64,000 nucleotides of DNA from Bdellovibrionaceae bacterium UBA6502 (GCA_002436415.1 DJMA01000042.1:1-64000); one strand, 5' to 3'; shown: positions 33,327 through 43,213, counted from the first letter of the stretch. The notes: generated by a model not told the origin, from the letters alone. Program-made: numbers and translations.

Positions 33327-35438
33327 GTGGCAGATAAATCAATGATCGTAACCGCAGCCCTTCCATATGCAAATGGTGAAATCCACCTAGGGCATTTGGT
33401 AGAATATTCACAAGCAGATTTTTGGACTCGTTTCCATAAGATGAAGGGTAGAGATTGCCACTATTTTTGTGCCGATGATACCCATGGGACTCCGATTATG
33501 GTGTCAGCTAGACAGCAGGGAATAACACCTGAAGAGCTTATTGCTGGAGCTAGAGAAAGACATTTGCGAGACCTTAATGGCTTTCAAGTTCATTTTGATA
33601 ATTTCTCAAGTACTAATTCACAAACCAACAAAGAAATGTGCAGCGAGATTTTTTTAAAAATGCAAGAGAATGCGCACATTACAACTCGCTCTATTAACCA
33701 AGCTTACTGTGAACATGATAAAATGTTTTTGCCAGATCGTTTTGTACGTGGGGAATGTCCTAAGTGTGGAACAGAAGATCAGTATGGGGATTCTTGTGAT
33801 TCTTGTGGAGCCACTTATGCTCCTACGGATCTAAAAAGTCCCGCCTGTAGCATTTGTGGAAATGCACCTGTTGAGAAGGCTAGTGAGCATGTGTTTTTTA
33901 AGTTAAATGACTTTAAGGAATACCTTCGTTCTTGGTTGTTAGAAAATTGCACCAAAGAAGTTTCTAACAAAATGTTAGAGTGGTTTGAAGAAGATCTTAG
34001 AGAGTGGGACATTTCCAGAGACGCTCCTTATTTCGGCTTTGAAATCCCTGGTTTTAAAGATAAGTACTTTTACGTTTGGGTGGATGCTCCCGTAGGATAT
34101 ATGGCCTCTGCTAAAGAATGGTGTGATGCCAACGGCAGAGATTTTTCTAAGTATTGGGATGATAGCGAGATCTATCATTTTATTGGGAAAGACATTGTAT
34201 ATTTTCATACTTTATTTTGGCCAGCAATGTTGAAGGCCGCAAACAAAACCACTCCTTCAGGGGTTTTTGTTCACGGTATGCTAACCGTGAATGGTGTGAA
34301 AATGAGTAAATCAAAAGGAACTTTCATCAATGCTAAGACTTATCTTGAGCACTTGGACCCAATGTATTTGCGTTACTATTATGCCTGTAAGTTTAATTCC
34401 AGTATGGAAGATGTGGATTTGAATCTTGAAGACTTTGTGAGTCGGGTAAATTCTGATCTAGTCGGTAAAATCACTAATTTGGCTTCTCGTGGAGCGCAAA
34501 TGTTGAATAAGCGTCTTGGTGGCGAACTATGTGCACCAGATGCAGATGGTCTGAAAGTGATTCAAATGGCCATGGAAAAATCTGAGGAGATTGCTGCTCT
34601 TTATGCGAGTAGAGACTTTTCAAAAGCTCTTAGGCTCATCCGTGAAATTGGCGATGAAGCGAATCGTTATTTTGATGAGAAAGCTCCATGGAAATTGATC
34701 AAAGAAGATGAAGAAGAGACTAGAAAAATCTTAAGTTCAACTTTAAATTTATTTCGAATCTTGGCTGTATATTTGAAGCCCATATTACCGGAATACGCGA
34801 AAAAAGTGGAAGTGATGTTTTCTAATTTAAAAGTCATAGAGCTAGATGATTTAGAAAAACTTACGGACTTAGAGAGTCATGTGCAGGCAAAAGTTTCTGA
34901 TGCTAAAGATCATGCCGGGCATTCTGAACTTTTTTGGAAACACAGTTTAAGCCTGATTGTTTCTGGAAAACTGAATGACTATGAACACCTTGCTACCCGA
35001 ATTGATCCAAAGACAATCGATCTCATTTTAGAAGCATCTAAAAAGGATTTAAAAGCCAAAGAAGCTAAGACCAAGAAGAAAGACGAGAAAAAAGGAAACT
35101 CCTTAATGTCAGAAATTACGATTGATGATTTTATGAAAGTGGATTTACGAATCGCCAAAATTGTTGATGCGGGACCTGTGGAAGGTGCTGATAAATTGAT
35201 TCGATTGCAGTTAGACATTGGAGAGCATGGAACTCGTCAGGTTTTTGCTGGGATTAAAGCAGCTTATGATCCAAAAGATCTCATTGGTAGACACACGGTA
35301 ATGGTTGCTAATTTGAAGCCAAGAAAAATGAAATTTGGCATGAGTGAAGGTATGGTTTTAGCTGCGGGTGCAGGTGGTTCTGATTTGTTTATTTTGAGTC
35401 CTGATGACGGAGCAAAAGCAGGGGATCGCGCCAAATAA
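33327..35438 (+). CDS. metG: Methionine-tRNA ligase
   Basis: A class I aminoacyl-tRNA synthetase, 703 residues, long form. It shows the HIGH-type motif GEIHLGHLVEY, a zinc knuckle with CPKCG, CDSCG and CSICG, the KMSKS loop (VKMSKSKGTFI), the anticodon-binding helical domain and a C-terminal EMAP/OB tRNA-binding domain (IDDFMKVDLRIAKIV). A Lys-rich linker lies before the OB domain. The start is GTG 33327 with AGGAGA upstream. The methylase gene begins at the next base after its stop. Confidence 0.97.
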   Translation: MADKSMIVTAALPYANGEIHLGHLVEYSQADFWTRFHKMKGRDCHYFCADDTHGTPIMVSARQQGITPEELIAGARERHLRDLNGFQVHFDNFSSTNSQTNKEMCSEIFLKMQENAHITTRSINQAYCEHDKMFLPDRFVRGECPKCGTEDQYGDSCDSCGATYAPTDLKSPACSICGNAPVEKASEHVFFKLNDFKEYLRSWLLENCTKEVSNKMLEWFEEDLREWDISRDAPYFGFEIPGFKDKYFYVWVDAPVGYMASAKEWCDANGRDFSKYWDDSEIYHFIGKDIVYFHTLFWPAMLKAANKTTPSGVFVHGMLTVNGVKMSKSKGTFINAKTYLEHLDPMYLRYYYACKFNSSMEDVDLNLEDFVSRVNSDLVGKITNLASRGAQMLNKRLGGELCAPDADGLKVIQMAMEKSEEIAALYASRDFSKALRLIREIGDEANRYFDEKAPWKLIKEDEEETRKILSSTLNLFRILAVYLKPILPEYAKKVEVMFSNLKVIELDDLEKLTDLESHVQAKVSDAKDHAGHSELFWKHSLSLIVSGKLNDYEHLATRIDPKTIDLILEASKKDLKAKEAKTKKKDEKKGNSLMSEITIDDFMKVDLRIAKIVDAGPVEGADKLIRLQLDIGEHGTRQVFAGIKAAYDPKDLIGRHTVMVANLKPRKMKFGMSEGMVLAAGAGGSDLFILSPDDGAKAGDRAK

Positions 35439-36245
35439 ATGTTAAGTGAAAAAGAAAAAAATAAAATTCGAAGTCTTAGCCCAAATCGAAGAATTGAGAT
35501 TCTTTATGGTCTTTTACGTTCTAATGAAAAAGAACTATCTGACTTTGAAGCTAAGGATTTTTTAAAGGCTCAATTTTTATTAGATAGTCTGACGAAAGAA
35601 AAAGATTTGGGTTTTGAACGTTTTAAAGAGGTTCTTAAGGAGATTCCTGAACCAAGGAATCTACAGATTTTTTTAAGTTTTTTAGAAAAGCATCAGGGTA
35701 TCAGTATGAAAGACGAAGATTTTGTCTTTCAGGTTAAAGAAGGAGATTCTGTAAAATCAGATTTCCAAAAAGTGCCTCTTTATTTTGTTCTACATAATCT
35801 TCGATCTAGTTTTAATATTGGAAGTATCTTTCGAGCCGCTGAATGTGCGGGAGTTGCAAAAATATATTTGAGTGGCTATACGGCCTCGCCAGACAATCAA
35901 AAAATTAAAAAAGCGGCTATGGGAGCTGAAAAGCTTGTGGATTGGGAATACATTCCAGAGTTTCAGTCTGTATTGAAAACTTTAAATTCTCAAAATATAC
36001 AATCCATTGCCCTAGAAACTGTGAAAGATAGTACTAGTGTTTATGATGTTTCTATTAAGGACAAGACAGCGATTTGGGTGGGTAACGAAGTTTTTGGTTT
36101 AGAGAAAGAAGTTTTATCTGCGGTTTCTCGCTTTGCACAGATACCACTCTATGGCACTAAGAACTCGCTCAATGTGGCACAAGCCTTGACGACAACGGCT
36201 TTATTGTGGGGTGAGAGTTTACGAGCGAAGGGCATTTATTTATGA
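35439..36245 (+). CDS. SpoU-family (TrmH-like) RNA 2'-O-methyltransferase
   Basis: A 268-residue SPOUT methyltransferase with motif 1 LHNLRSSFNIGSIFRAAE, motif 2 AIWVGNEVFGLEKEVL and motif 3 IPLYGTKNSLNVAQALTTTALLW. An N-terminal helical extension of about 100 residues precedes the fold. The RNA target (tRNA or rRNA ribose) cannot be told. It directly abuts metG and overlaps trmO by 4 bases, so the three form one operon of tRNA-related genes. Confidence 0.9.
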   Translation: MLSEKEKNKIRSLSPNRRIEILYGLLRSNEKELSDFEAKDFLKAQFLLDSLTKEKDLGFERFKEVLKEIPEPRNLQIFLSFLEKHQGISMKDEDFVFQVKEGDSVKSDFQKVPLYFVLHNLRSSFNIGSIFRAAECAGVAKIYLSGYTASPDNQKIKKAAMGAEKLVDWEYIPEFQSVLKTLNSQNIQSIALETVKDSTSVYDVSIKDKTAIWVGNEVFGLEKEVLSAVSRFAQIPLYGTKNSLNVAQALTTTALLWGESLRAKGIYL

Positions 36246-37030
36246 ATATCAAACCAATTGGTGTGGTTAAAAGTGATTTGAAATTTAAATCCGAATCTCC
36301 AACCCAGGGAACCTATGTTGAAAATTCCGAGGCAAAAATTGTTTTAAACTCGGGAAGTAATTTCGAACAGGCCTTAGATGGCTTGCAGGACTACGAGCGA
36401 GTTTGGGTGATCTATCAATTTCATAAAAATGAAAACTGGAAGCCAATGGTAAATGTACCACGCTTGGAGAATGAAAAAAAAGGTGTCTTTGCAACTCGCT
36501 CACCTTATCGACCGAACTCCATTGGAATGACTTGCGTAAAGTTAGTAGGGGTGAATGGTCGAGAAATTACAATTGCTGAAAGCGATATGCTAGATGACAG
36601 TCCTGTTTTAGATATAAAGCCTTATATTAATTATTCAGATTCATTTTTGACGAAGCAGCCAGACTGGCTCGATAAGGCTGAGGAAGATGAATATCAAATT
36701 TTCATTCCAGAATATTTACAAAAGAAGATTCAATATTTAGAAAAAAGTGCGAAGTTAAATCTCCGTCAGTTTATAGATACCCAACTTCGTTTTAAACCAT
36801 TGAATCAAGATAGAAAAAGGATTGAAATTTTAGATGATTCCGAGTCAGGGACAAAGGCTAAAATATCTTTCAGAACATGGCGCTTTGAGTATAATGTAGA
36901 CCGAGAAAGCCTAAAGGTTTTCATGTTAAATTTATATTCTGGATATCGAAAAGAAGAACTGAAAGAGGGCGAAGAAGACCCTTACGGTGATAAAAACATT
37001 CACAGAAAATTTAATAAAAAGTTTAACTAG
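36242..37030 (+). CDS. trmO: tRNA (N6-threonylcarbamoyladenosine(37)-N6)-methyltransferase TrmO
   Basis: A 262-residue TrmO/TsaA (YaeB)-family protein, which methylates t6A37 to m6t6A in tRNA-Thr. Markers are IGVVKSDLKFKSESPTQG, DYERVWVIYQFH, and FATRSPYRPNSIGMTCVKLVGV in part, then LDIKPYINYSDSF. The C-terminal part of about 90 residues resembles the YaeB extension. It starts within the stop of the SpoU gene. Confidence 0.93.
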   Translation: MNIKPIGVVKSDLKFKSESPTQGTYVENSEAKIVLNSGSNFEQALDGLQDYERVWVIYQFHKNENWKPMVNVPRLENEKKGVFATRSPYRPNSIGMTCVKLVGVNGREITIAESDMLDDSPVLDIKPYINYSDSFLTKQPDWLDKAEEDEYQIFIPEYLQKKIQYLEKSAKLNLRQFIDTQLRFKPLNQDRKRIEILDDSESGTKAKISFRTWRFEYNVDRESLKVFMLNLYSGYRKEELKEGEEDPYGDKNIHRKFNKKFN

Positions 37031-37040
37031 TTAGAGTGCT

Positions 37041-37955
37041 TTAATCATAGCCTTTGAGTACGTAAGGGCAATGGTTAAAATTAATCTTTGCATCTCCTAA
37101 AATTTGCCCTTCCTTAAATGGGCTATCAGAGATTAGCTTTCTAAGGTAAAAGCCATGGTAGGGATTCCATAAACCACTTTGAATCCAAGTAGCAAGATAA
37201 AGGCTTTGTGAGCTGCTGACAGGTAAGAAGTCTGCCAAGGCTCGATAGGTTTTACTGCCGATATATCCCAATTGCCAGGCGTTACTGAGGTCAATGATCG
37301 ATATTTCCATGTTTTTTTCAGCAATGGCCTTAACGAGCTTTTGTCTTTGATTTTCTTTGGAGAAATCAATGTCGATCACTTGGATCTTGCCTTGCAATGC
37401 CATATTTCTTAGTTTTTGATAAAGCATATCATTTTGCCAAAAAATAGTATCAGGTCTTTTTAAACTGTCGGTCATATAAAACCAGTTTTTATTGCTAAAT
37501 AGTTTGTGGCCACGATAGCGTTTTAAAAAGTTGTAAATGCTCTCATCACTTAAAGGGGAGTTATGGTAATGGGAAAAAAGATCGGCCATATTATTAAAAT
37601 TAGATCTAAGATGATAAAAGGCTTCCTTACTTTCTGCGTACTTTAAAAGTTCGATCATCATGCGATTGTAAGTGATGATATCTTGATCCAGGTCTGCCAA
37701 TAAAAGGTGGGTAGCTTTAGATAGGGAAGCGCCAACGAAGCTTCTTTCAGTTCCTACTCCGATGTATATACCTTCCTTGCTATTGCTAAAGATAGGTCGT
37801 GCTTTTTCCATGCTATATTCATTGGGCACTAAGTAGCTTTCCGTCCAGCTAAAATTATTATTTTCAGAGTAATCAATGAAGTTTGCTTTTGCGGAATTAC
37901 TTCCTACAAACACGAATAGAATGATTGTATAACATAGGCTGTATAAAAAGTTCAT
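37041..37955 (-). CDS. Secreted protein with Rossmann-like motif, unknown function
   Basis: A 304-residue protein with a signal peptide (cleavage near SAKA, residue 24). A GIYIGVGTERSFVGASLSKA segment followed by HLLLADLDQDIITYNRMM resembles the SAM-binding motif I and II pattern of class I methyltransferases (glycine loop, then acidic end of strand 2). QVIDIDF and ISIIDLSNAW could be later strands. That makes it a possible secreted methyltransferase-fold protein; the function is not established. Confidence 0.6.
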   Translation of the reverse strand: MNFLYSLCYTIILFVFVGSNSAKANFIDYSENNNFSWTESYLVPNEYSMEKARPIFSNSKEGIYIGVGTERSFVGASLSKATHLLLADLDQDIITYNRMMIELLKYAESKEAFYHLRSNFNNMADLFSHYHNSPLSDESIYNFLKRYRGHKLFSNKNWFYMTDSLKRPDTIFWQNDMLYQKLRNMALQGKIQVIDIDFSKENQRQKLVKAIAEKNMEISIIDLSNAWQLGYIGSKTYRALADFLPVSSSQSLYLATWIQSGLWNPYHGFYLRKLISDSPFKEGQILGDAKINFNHCPYVLKGYD

Positions 37956-38042
37956 AGTTCCCCTGGGCCCTCTGCTCTTTATAGAAAAAGCTAGGGGGAA
38001 GATCTATGAAAAAGAATAATTGCTCAGACTTTTGCAGTTTTT

Positions 38043-38963
38043 TTAAAGCTCCGTTGCCATGATTTCTTTGGAAAAATCATTTCCTTCAAATTTCTCTAAC
38101 TCTTGCAGTCCGGTAGGACTAGTTATGTTTATCTCTATGAGAAAATCTCCTAAGAAGTCGATGCCAGCAAAGTAAATGCCACGTTTTAAAAAGTCTTTTG
38201 CCAATCGCTCAGAGATTTCTTTTTGTTTGGCAGATAGCTTGGTTTTTACGGCAGTCCCACCTGCATCAAGATTGTTTATTTTTGAACCTTCTTTGTGTAC
38301 TCGTAAAATGGCTCCCAGCACTTTTCCGTTGAAAATTAAAACCCTTTTATCTCCCTGGTCTGCTTCTGGGACAGCTTCTTGAACAATAATTTTTTCGCTA
38401 AAATCTTTTGTGATTTCACTTAGTTTTTCCAGGATTTTTGGATCCTTTTTGTTGGTGAAAAGAATGCCTTTACCACCAAAGCCGTCAATTGGTTTTAAGA
38501 CTGCTTCTTCGATGGTTTCGATAAAGTGAATGATGCGTGTTTTGTTTAGGCTTACAAATGTTTTAGGTTGGTACTCAGGGTAGTAGTGAGCGGCTAATTT
38601 TTCGTTCCAGTCTCTCAGGATCTGAGGGTGGTTGACGATGGTGGTATTATTGCCAACATAATCACATTGTAAACTTGTGTAAAAGTAGCGCCTATCAAAA
38701 GGAGGGTCCTTACGGATCCAAATTTGTTTAAACTCTGAAAGCTGCATAGATACATCTTTTTTTATAATAATTTGCTGGTCATTTTCTAGTTTTAATAAAG
38801 CGCATTCAGCCACGGCTTTATCCTGCTGTAAATCAATGTCGTTTTGGTCAATATGATAAACTTCAATACCTAGTTTTAAGGCTGCGCGAATAAGTGCAAA
38901 ACTAGTGTCTTTATGGCTTTTCATTTGCGGTATTGGGTCGGCGATAAATGCGATTTTTTTCAT
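38043..38963 (-). CDS. gshB: Glutathione synthetase
   Basis: A 306-residue ATP-grasp ligase that joins gamma-glutamylcysteine and glycine. It has the N-terminal KIAFIADPIPQMK, IWIRKDPPFD, ATP-binding VLKPIDGFGGKGI, glycine-rich VHKEGSKINNLDAGGTA and the metal-binding FLIEINITSPTG. Length is normal. gshA is not in the window. It is divergent from the DUF455-ATP-grasp gene, 121 bases away. Confidence 0.95.
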   Translation of the reverse strand: MKKIAFIADPIPQMKSHKDTSFALIRAALKLGIEVYHIDQNDIDLQQDKAVAECALLKLENDQQIIIKKDVSMQLSEFKQIWIRKDPPFDRRYFYTSLQCDYVGNNTTIVNHPQILRDWNEKLAAHYYPEYQPKTFVSLNKTRIIHFIETIEEAVLKPIDGFGGKGILFTNKKDPKILEKLSEITKDFSEKIIVQEAVPEADQGDKRVLIFNGKVLGAILRVHKEGSKINNLDAGGTAVKTKLSAKQKEISERLAKDFLKRGIYFAGIDFLGDFLIEINITSPTGLQELEKFEGNDFSKEIMATEL

Positions 38964-39084
38964 GCTATTAGCATGAATCTGAGAGCCTGCTTTGTCATGG
39001 AAAAAATAGAATAGCTAGATTGTTATTGTTTTCTAAAGATAAGACTAAAATTGCCTAAAACATTGCTTTGTGGCATAAAAAAGC

Positions 39085-41148
39085 ATGGAAATTCGTGAAT
39101 TTGCAGAAAATTTACTGCGAGAAACCAATCTCGAGAAAAAACTCTTTTTACCGGATGAATTCACGGATAGGGACCCGGTTTTTAACAAAAAGCTACCAAG
39201 CCGACCGGAGCGCTTTCAAACTTCAAAAAAAATAGAAAAACCAAGCTATCAGTTTCCAAAAGCCAAAGATTTGCAAAAATCAGAAAACGTAGCTCGAGCG
39301 ATGCATTTTTTTGCCAATCATGAACTCTTGGCCATAGAGCTCATGGCTTTGGCTTTGTTAAAGTTTCCAGAGGCACCAAAAGCCTTTCGCCGTGGATTGC
39401 TCAAAGAGATAACTGAAGAGATCGATCATTTAAAGCTCTACCAAGGAAGAATGGAAAAAGAAGGAATGAGTTTTGGTGATATTTCTCCCAATGATTACTT
39501 TTGGCGAGTTCTTAGCGATATGAAGCATCCCATAGATTTTTGCACTAAAATGTCGCTTGGTTTTGAGCAAGCGAATTTAGATTTTTCGAAGTACTTTCAG
39601 AACTGTTTTCAAGAACTAGGAGACCAGGAGAGTCTGGATATTTTGAATGTAGTTTATGAAGATGAGATTCGGCATGTGGCTTTTGGGCTGCATTGGTTTG
39701 AAAAATGGAGCGAGAAATCCTCAGAGACTTTATTTGATCGTCACAAAAACTCACTATCCTTTCCTATGGGGCTTCAGAGAGCAAAGGCGCAAGGTAAATT
39801 TTTTGATGAAGAAGGTCGAAGGAGAGCGGGCTTTGACTCTGATTATATTCAACAATTAAAACTCTATAGATCGTCCAGAGAAAGGCCTCCTGTTTTACGT
39901 TTGTTCAATCCAGAGGTAGAGGCGGAGATATCTTCTTTAAAAAACACTTACACTGCAGATAAGTTGACGCAAAACCTAAAGCGATCTCTTCAGCATTTAC
40001 CGCATTTATATGCATTAGAACAAGACATTCTTTTAGTGGAGAGTTTGAGTTCCCCTGAATTTAAAGAAGATCTTTTAAAAGTGGGGTTTTCTTATTGTGA
40101 AGAAATAAAATTCTCTGACTGGAAAAAGCTGAGAAAATCCCGAAAGATCGCTGGTTTTAGACCTTGGGGTGATTCTTTTTCAAGCGCAAAGGTATTGCAA
40201 GAAAAGGAAAGCATTGAGTTTCGAGATAAACTAGATGCTTACCAATGTTTTCACAGTCAGCAAAAAAGTTTAGAGCTTTTGCGGGAGTTTTTACAATTAT
40301 TTGCTGATAAGTACCCTCAGCTCATTCAAATGGAAGATCTGGCAGTGCAAGTTAGTTGTCTTGCTGATATTGAAGATTGGGCACATTTTCCCGCTGTATT
40401 AAAAGCGCCTTTGGCTTTAAGTGGTCGCGGTTTAAATTTTGTGGAAAATAAAGAGGAACTTGTTGCTGCGGCAAAGAACTTGCTGAAGTCACAAAAGAGT
40501 TTTGTTTTAGAGAAGAAGTTTGAGCGAAGAATGGATTTCTCACTGCAAATGGATTTTAACGAACATAAGAATGCTTTTAACAAAGCTCTTGCAAGGTTTT
40601 TTACGGATGCAAAAGGTAAGTATCAAGGGGGCGTTGTTGGCAAAAACTTTTTCGATTCCCTTGACGATAGGCTGCTACGTTTTTGGAACGAGCCTAACGA
40701 GTTTGGCTTTAATCTTTATGATATGGTCGAGGATTTAAATTGCTTTTTGTCAAAAAAGTTAATGGACACAAACTACACTTCGGTACTTGGTGTGGATTGT
40801 TTTGTTTTTGAAAAAAATGATAAGCTTTATGTAAAGCCTTTGGTAGAAATAAACTTGCGCCATAATATGGGTTATGTGAAATCAAAATTATCACAGAAGG
40901 TTCGACCAGGTGTTAAGGCCTTCTTTCATGTGCTTCACAAGAGGCATTACCCACTTTTAAAAAATCTTAATATAGAGAGTTTTGCAGAACTTCGCGAGAA
41001 ATATCCATTAAAGGCGGATGAAAAGGGATTACATGATGGTTTTGTCTTTTTGTCTGAACCTTTTGTTGAGGGTGATTTCGTTGCCATCTTACAGACGGCT
41101 GAGAGTTTTGAAGAATCCCTTAGTTTATTGCAAAAAAGGTTTGTGTAA
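39085..41148 (+). CDS. DUF455 ferritin-like domain fused to an ATP-grasp-like domain
   Basis: A 687-residue cytoplasmic protein. Residues about 65-260 match DUF455 (ferritin-like): E85, E112-ID-H115, E161 and E194-IR-H197 are spaced as di-metal ligands. Residues about 265-430 are a linker or pre-ATP-grasp region. Residues about 430-600 look like an ATP-grasp: VLKAPLALSGRG (K440, glycine loop 447-449), FVLEKKFERR (E476), GVDCFVF (D571) and VKPLVEINLRHNMG (E588, N590). It would be a metal-dependent oxidase-like domain tied to a ligase for carboxylate-amine bonds. The rluA-type gene follows after 3 bases. Substrate unknown. Confidence 0.75.
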   Translation: MEIREFAENLLRETNLEKKLFLPDEFTDRDPVFNKKLPSRPERFQTSKKIEKPSYQFPKAKDLQKSENVARAMHFFANHELLAIELMALALLKFPEAPKAFRRGLLKEITEEIDHLKLYQGRMEKEGMSFGDISPNDYFWRVLSDMKHPIDFCTKMSLGFEQANLDFSKYFQNCFQELGDQESLDILNVVYEDEIRHVAFGLHWFEKWSEKSSETLFDRHKNSLSFPMGLQRAKAQGKFFDEEGRRRAGFDSDYIQQLKLYRSSRERPPVLRLFNPEVEAEISSLKNTYTADKLTQNLKRSLQHLPHLYALEQDILLVESLSSPEFKEDLLKVGFSYCEEIKFSDWKKLRKSRKIAGFRPWGDSFSSAKVLQEKESIEFRDKLDAYQCFHSQQKSLELLREFLQLFADKYPQLIQMEDLAVQVSCLADIEDWAHFPAVLKAPLALSGRGLNFVENKEELVAAAKNLLKSQKSFVLEKKFERRMDFSLQMDFNEHKNAFNKALARFFTDAKGKYQGGVVGKNFFDSLDDRLLRFWNEPNEFGFNLYDMVEDLNCFLSKKLMDTNYTSVLGVDCFVFEKNDKLYVKPLVEINLRHNMGYVKSKLSQKVRPGVKAFFHVLHKRHYPLLKNLNIESFAELREKYPLKADEKGLHDGFVFLSEPFVEGDFVAILQTAESFEESLSLLQKRFV

Positions 41149-41151
41149 AAT

Positions 41152-42147
41152 ATGAGTCAAAAAAAGACCTTCCATTTTGAAACCCCAAAAGAATTAGACG
41201 GCTACAGCTTAAAAGAGTCCGTTTACCTTTTTCTTACAGACATACGCCACATCCCAATCTCTAAAAGAGAGGTAAAGAAAATCATTGATTCTGGTGGTGT
41301 TCATCTAAATGGTGATAAGAGGCCTCGTGCAAGTAGGGCTTTGGCAATCGGGGACAAAGTTTTAATTTTTTTACCGAGAGAGTTTCTCTTAGCAAAAGAT
41401 GAAGAGATTAACATTCAATTTGAGTTGGACTCTGAAAGAGTTGTTTTTGAGGATGATGCTATCATTGTTGTAAATAAGCCTTCTGGCTTGAACACCCAAG
41501 CTTCTTTGGATCCGAAGAGAGATCATTTGTACGCGGCGGTGAAAAGGTATTTAATGGCAAAGTCTAAGTATCCAGAGAAAGTTTATGCGGGATTACATCA
41601 TCGTTTGGACGTGGATACCTCTGGCTTGGTTTTATTTACGAAGAAAAAGTCAGCCAATAAAAACATAACAAAACAGTTTGAAAATCGAAGCATTCAAAAA
41701 GAGTATATTGCCATTAGTTTAAATCCCGAAAGCAAGGATGTGCCTGATCAATTTATTGTTGAGAATCATCTAGCTCGTAAAAAAAGTGGCATTGAATCCA
41801 AACAATTGAGAATGGAGTCGGTTGCTTCTGGTGGGGATTACGCTAAAACTGAGTTTAAAAAAATGGATTGGCAAGAAGCTCTGTTGAGTAAAATTTCAGA
41901 CCAACAAAAACAAGATTTCTTAAAATTAAAGTGTCTGGCTTTTCATGTGAAGCCGAAAACGGGTCGAACTCATCAAATACGTGTTCATTTGTTTGAAAGT
42001 AAATTGCCGATTTTAGGTGATCCATTTTATTTTTACGAAAACAGCTCTGAAAAGCATCGACTTATGCTCCATGCTGCCAAATTGAGTTTCGTTCATCCTC
42101 TCACTGAAGAAAAACTTAGTTTAGAAGCTGAGTTTTTGATCGACTAA
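41152..42147 (+). CDS. RluA-family RNA pseudouridine synthase
   Basis: A 331-residue enzyme with an N-terminal S4-like RNA-binding domain (KKIIDSGGVHLNGDKRPRASRAL), the catalytic HRLDVDTSG loop, IVVNKPSGL, and KTGRTHQIRVHL. It isomerises uridine in rRNA or tRNA; which site cannot be told. It begins 3 bases after the DUF455 fusion gene and should be co-transcribed. Confidence 0.93.
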   Translation: MSQKKTFHFETPKELDGYSLKESVYLFLTDIRHIPISKREVKKIIDSGGVHLNGDKRPRASRALAIGDKVLIFLPREFLLAKDEEINIQFELDSERVVFEDDAIIVVNKPSGLNTQASLDPKRDHLYAAVKRYLMAKSKYPEKVYAGLHHRLDVDTSGLVLFTKKKSANKNITKQFENRSIQKEYIAISLNPESKDVPDQFIVENHLARKKSGIESKQLRMESVASGGDYAKTEFKKMDWQEALLSKISDQQKQDFLKLKCLAFHVKPKTGRTHQIRVHLFESKLPILGDPFYFYENSSEKHRLMLHAAKLSFVHPLTEEKLSLEAEFLID

Positions 42148-42173
42148 AATTTTCCTTGTGACAATTCTAGGCT

Positions 42174-42233
42174 GACCATTTTGGGCAAATACTGAAAGCC
42201 TTACTTGGTAGAGTTTATAAAGCAAAAATGGTC
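42174..42233. repeat. Inverted repeat GACCATTTT ... AAAATGGTC
   Basis: Two 9-bp arms (42174-42182 and 42225-42233) separated by 42 bases in the 222-base gap before the next lipoprotein gene. The left arm belongs to CTGACCATTTTGG, a 13-mer also found, inverted, in the palindrome at 26935-26947. No T tract follows. Confidence 0.4.
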
Positions 42234-42369
42234 ACAGGTGCATTTTGGCGGAAGTTCGTAAGTTACCAAAATCACGACTAAAAAAATGAAAAACTCATCT
42301 GGTTTAATTTTTTTAAACTGGGCACAGACTTTGTATTAGAAGTCTGTGACAAATAACGAGGTGTTGTGA

Positions 42370-43212
42370 ATGTGGTACGTAATTAAAAATAAGCCGATTG
42401 TATTTGCCTTGAATCTATTGGTGTATTCAATGTTAGTGGTAATGATGGGGAGCTGTGCTCATTTTTCCAGTTTGAACGAAGTGAATCGTTCTGACTACAA
42501 TCAAAAACAAAATACTTACATAGCGATGCAGTATGATTTAGTGAACCTGCCAAAAGGGGAACATAAGTTGTACTTACGGGATTCTGCTGGAGACTTGGTA
42601 GAATTGGTGGTTGTAGATGATAAGAATCCAAAAACAGGTGTTATCTTTGAAGTAGCTGGTAATAGGACTTATCAAGTGGAAGCCATTTCCTTTGGGCAAC
42701 GTAATTTTCTATTAAACAAACTTACGCAAAAGTTTTTCGTAAAGAGAGATCGAACCAGTTATATTGGCGCGATGAGATTTGAGCTTAAGAATGATGAAGT
42801 CATTTTTTCGTATCAATCGCCGGTGCAATTGCAAGACTCTTTAAAGCAAATGTCTTCTAGTTGGAAGCTTTCAATGAAGGACTTGTTAAACCCTTATACC
42901 GGAAAAACATTAAAATCTGCTTTGAACCCAACGAGAGTGGAGCTTAAATATGGTAGAATCAATGCCAGTTTTAAAAACTACATTGAGGCCATTAATCCAT
43001 GTTATGTAAAAGAATGGAAGAGTAATCCACTGGTTTTGGGAAAACTTGATTTTATGGTAGCAGAGGCAAATGGAGTTTTAAGGGTTTCAAATGTTGGTTC
43101 AGAGCATTCTGCTAGTGAGAGCTTTGAGCAATGTGTTTGGAATAGCGTTGCTAATACGAAAATCACAGACCGTGATTTTCAAATTAAGCTCCCTGGTATT
43201 TTATACTTCTAA
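42370..43212 (+). CDS. Lipoprotein with AgmX/PglI-like C-terminal domain
   Basis: A 280-residue protein with an N-terminal hydrophobic segment and lipobox MGSC (C29). The last 70 residues (INPCYVKEWKSNPLVLGKLDFMVAEANGVL in part, then FEQCVWNSVANTKI) fit the AgmX/PglI C-terminal pattern, with its two Cys. In myxobacteria AgmX/PglI acts in gliding motility. The middle part is beta-rich and unassigned. It ends one base before the convergent nitronate monooxygenase-like gene. Confidence 0.75.
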   Translation: MWYVIKNKPIVFALNLLVYSMLVVMMGSCAHFSSLNEVNRSDYNQKQNTYIAMQYDLVNLPKGEHKLYLRDSAGDLVELVVVDDKNPKTGVIFEVAGNRTYQVEAISFGQRNFLLNKLTQKFFVKRDRTSYIGAMRFELKNDEVIFSYQSPVQLQDSLKQMSSSWKLSMKDLLNPYTGKTLKSALNPTRVELKYGRINASFKNYIEAINPCYVKEWKSNPLVLGKLDFMVAEANGVLRVSNVGSEHSASESFEQCVWNSVANTKITDRDFQIKLPGILYF

Positions 43213-43213
43213 T

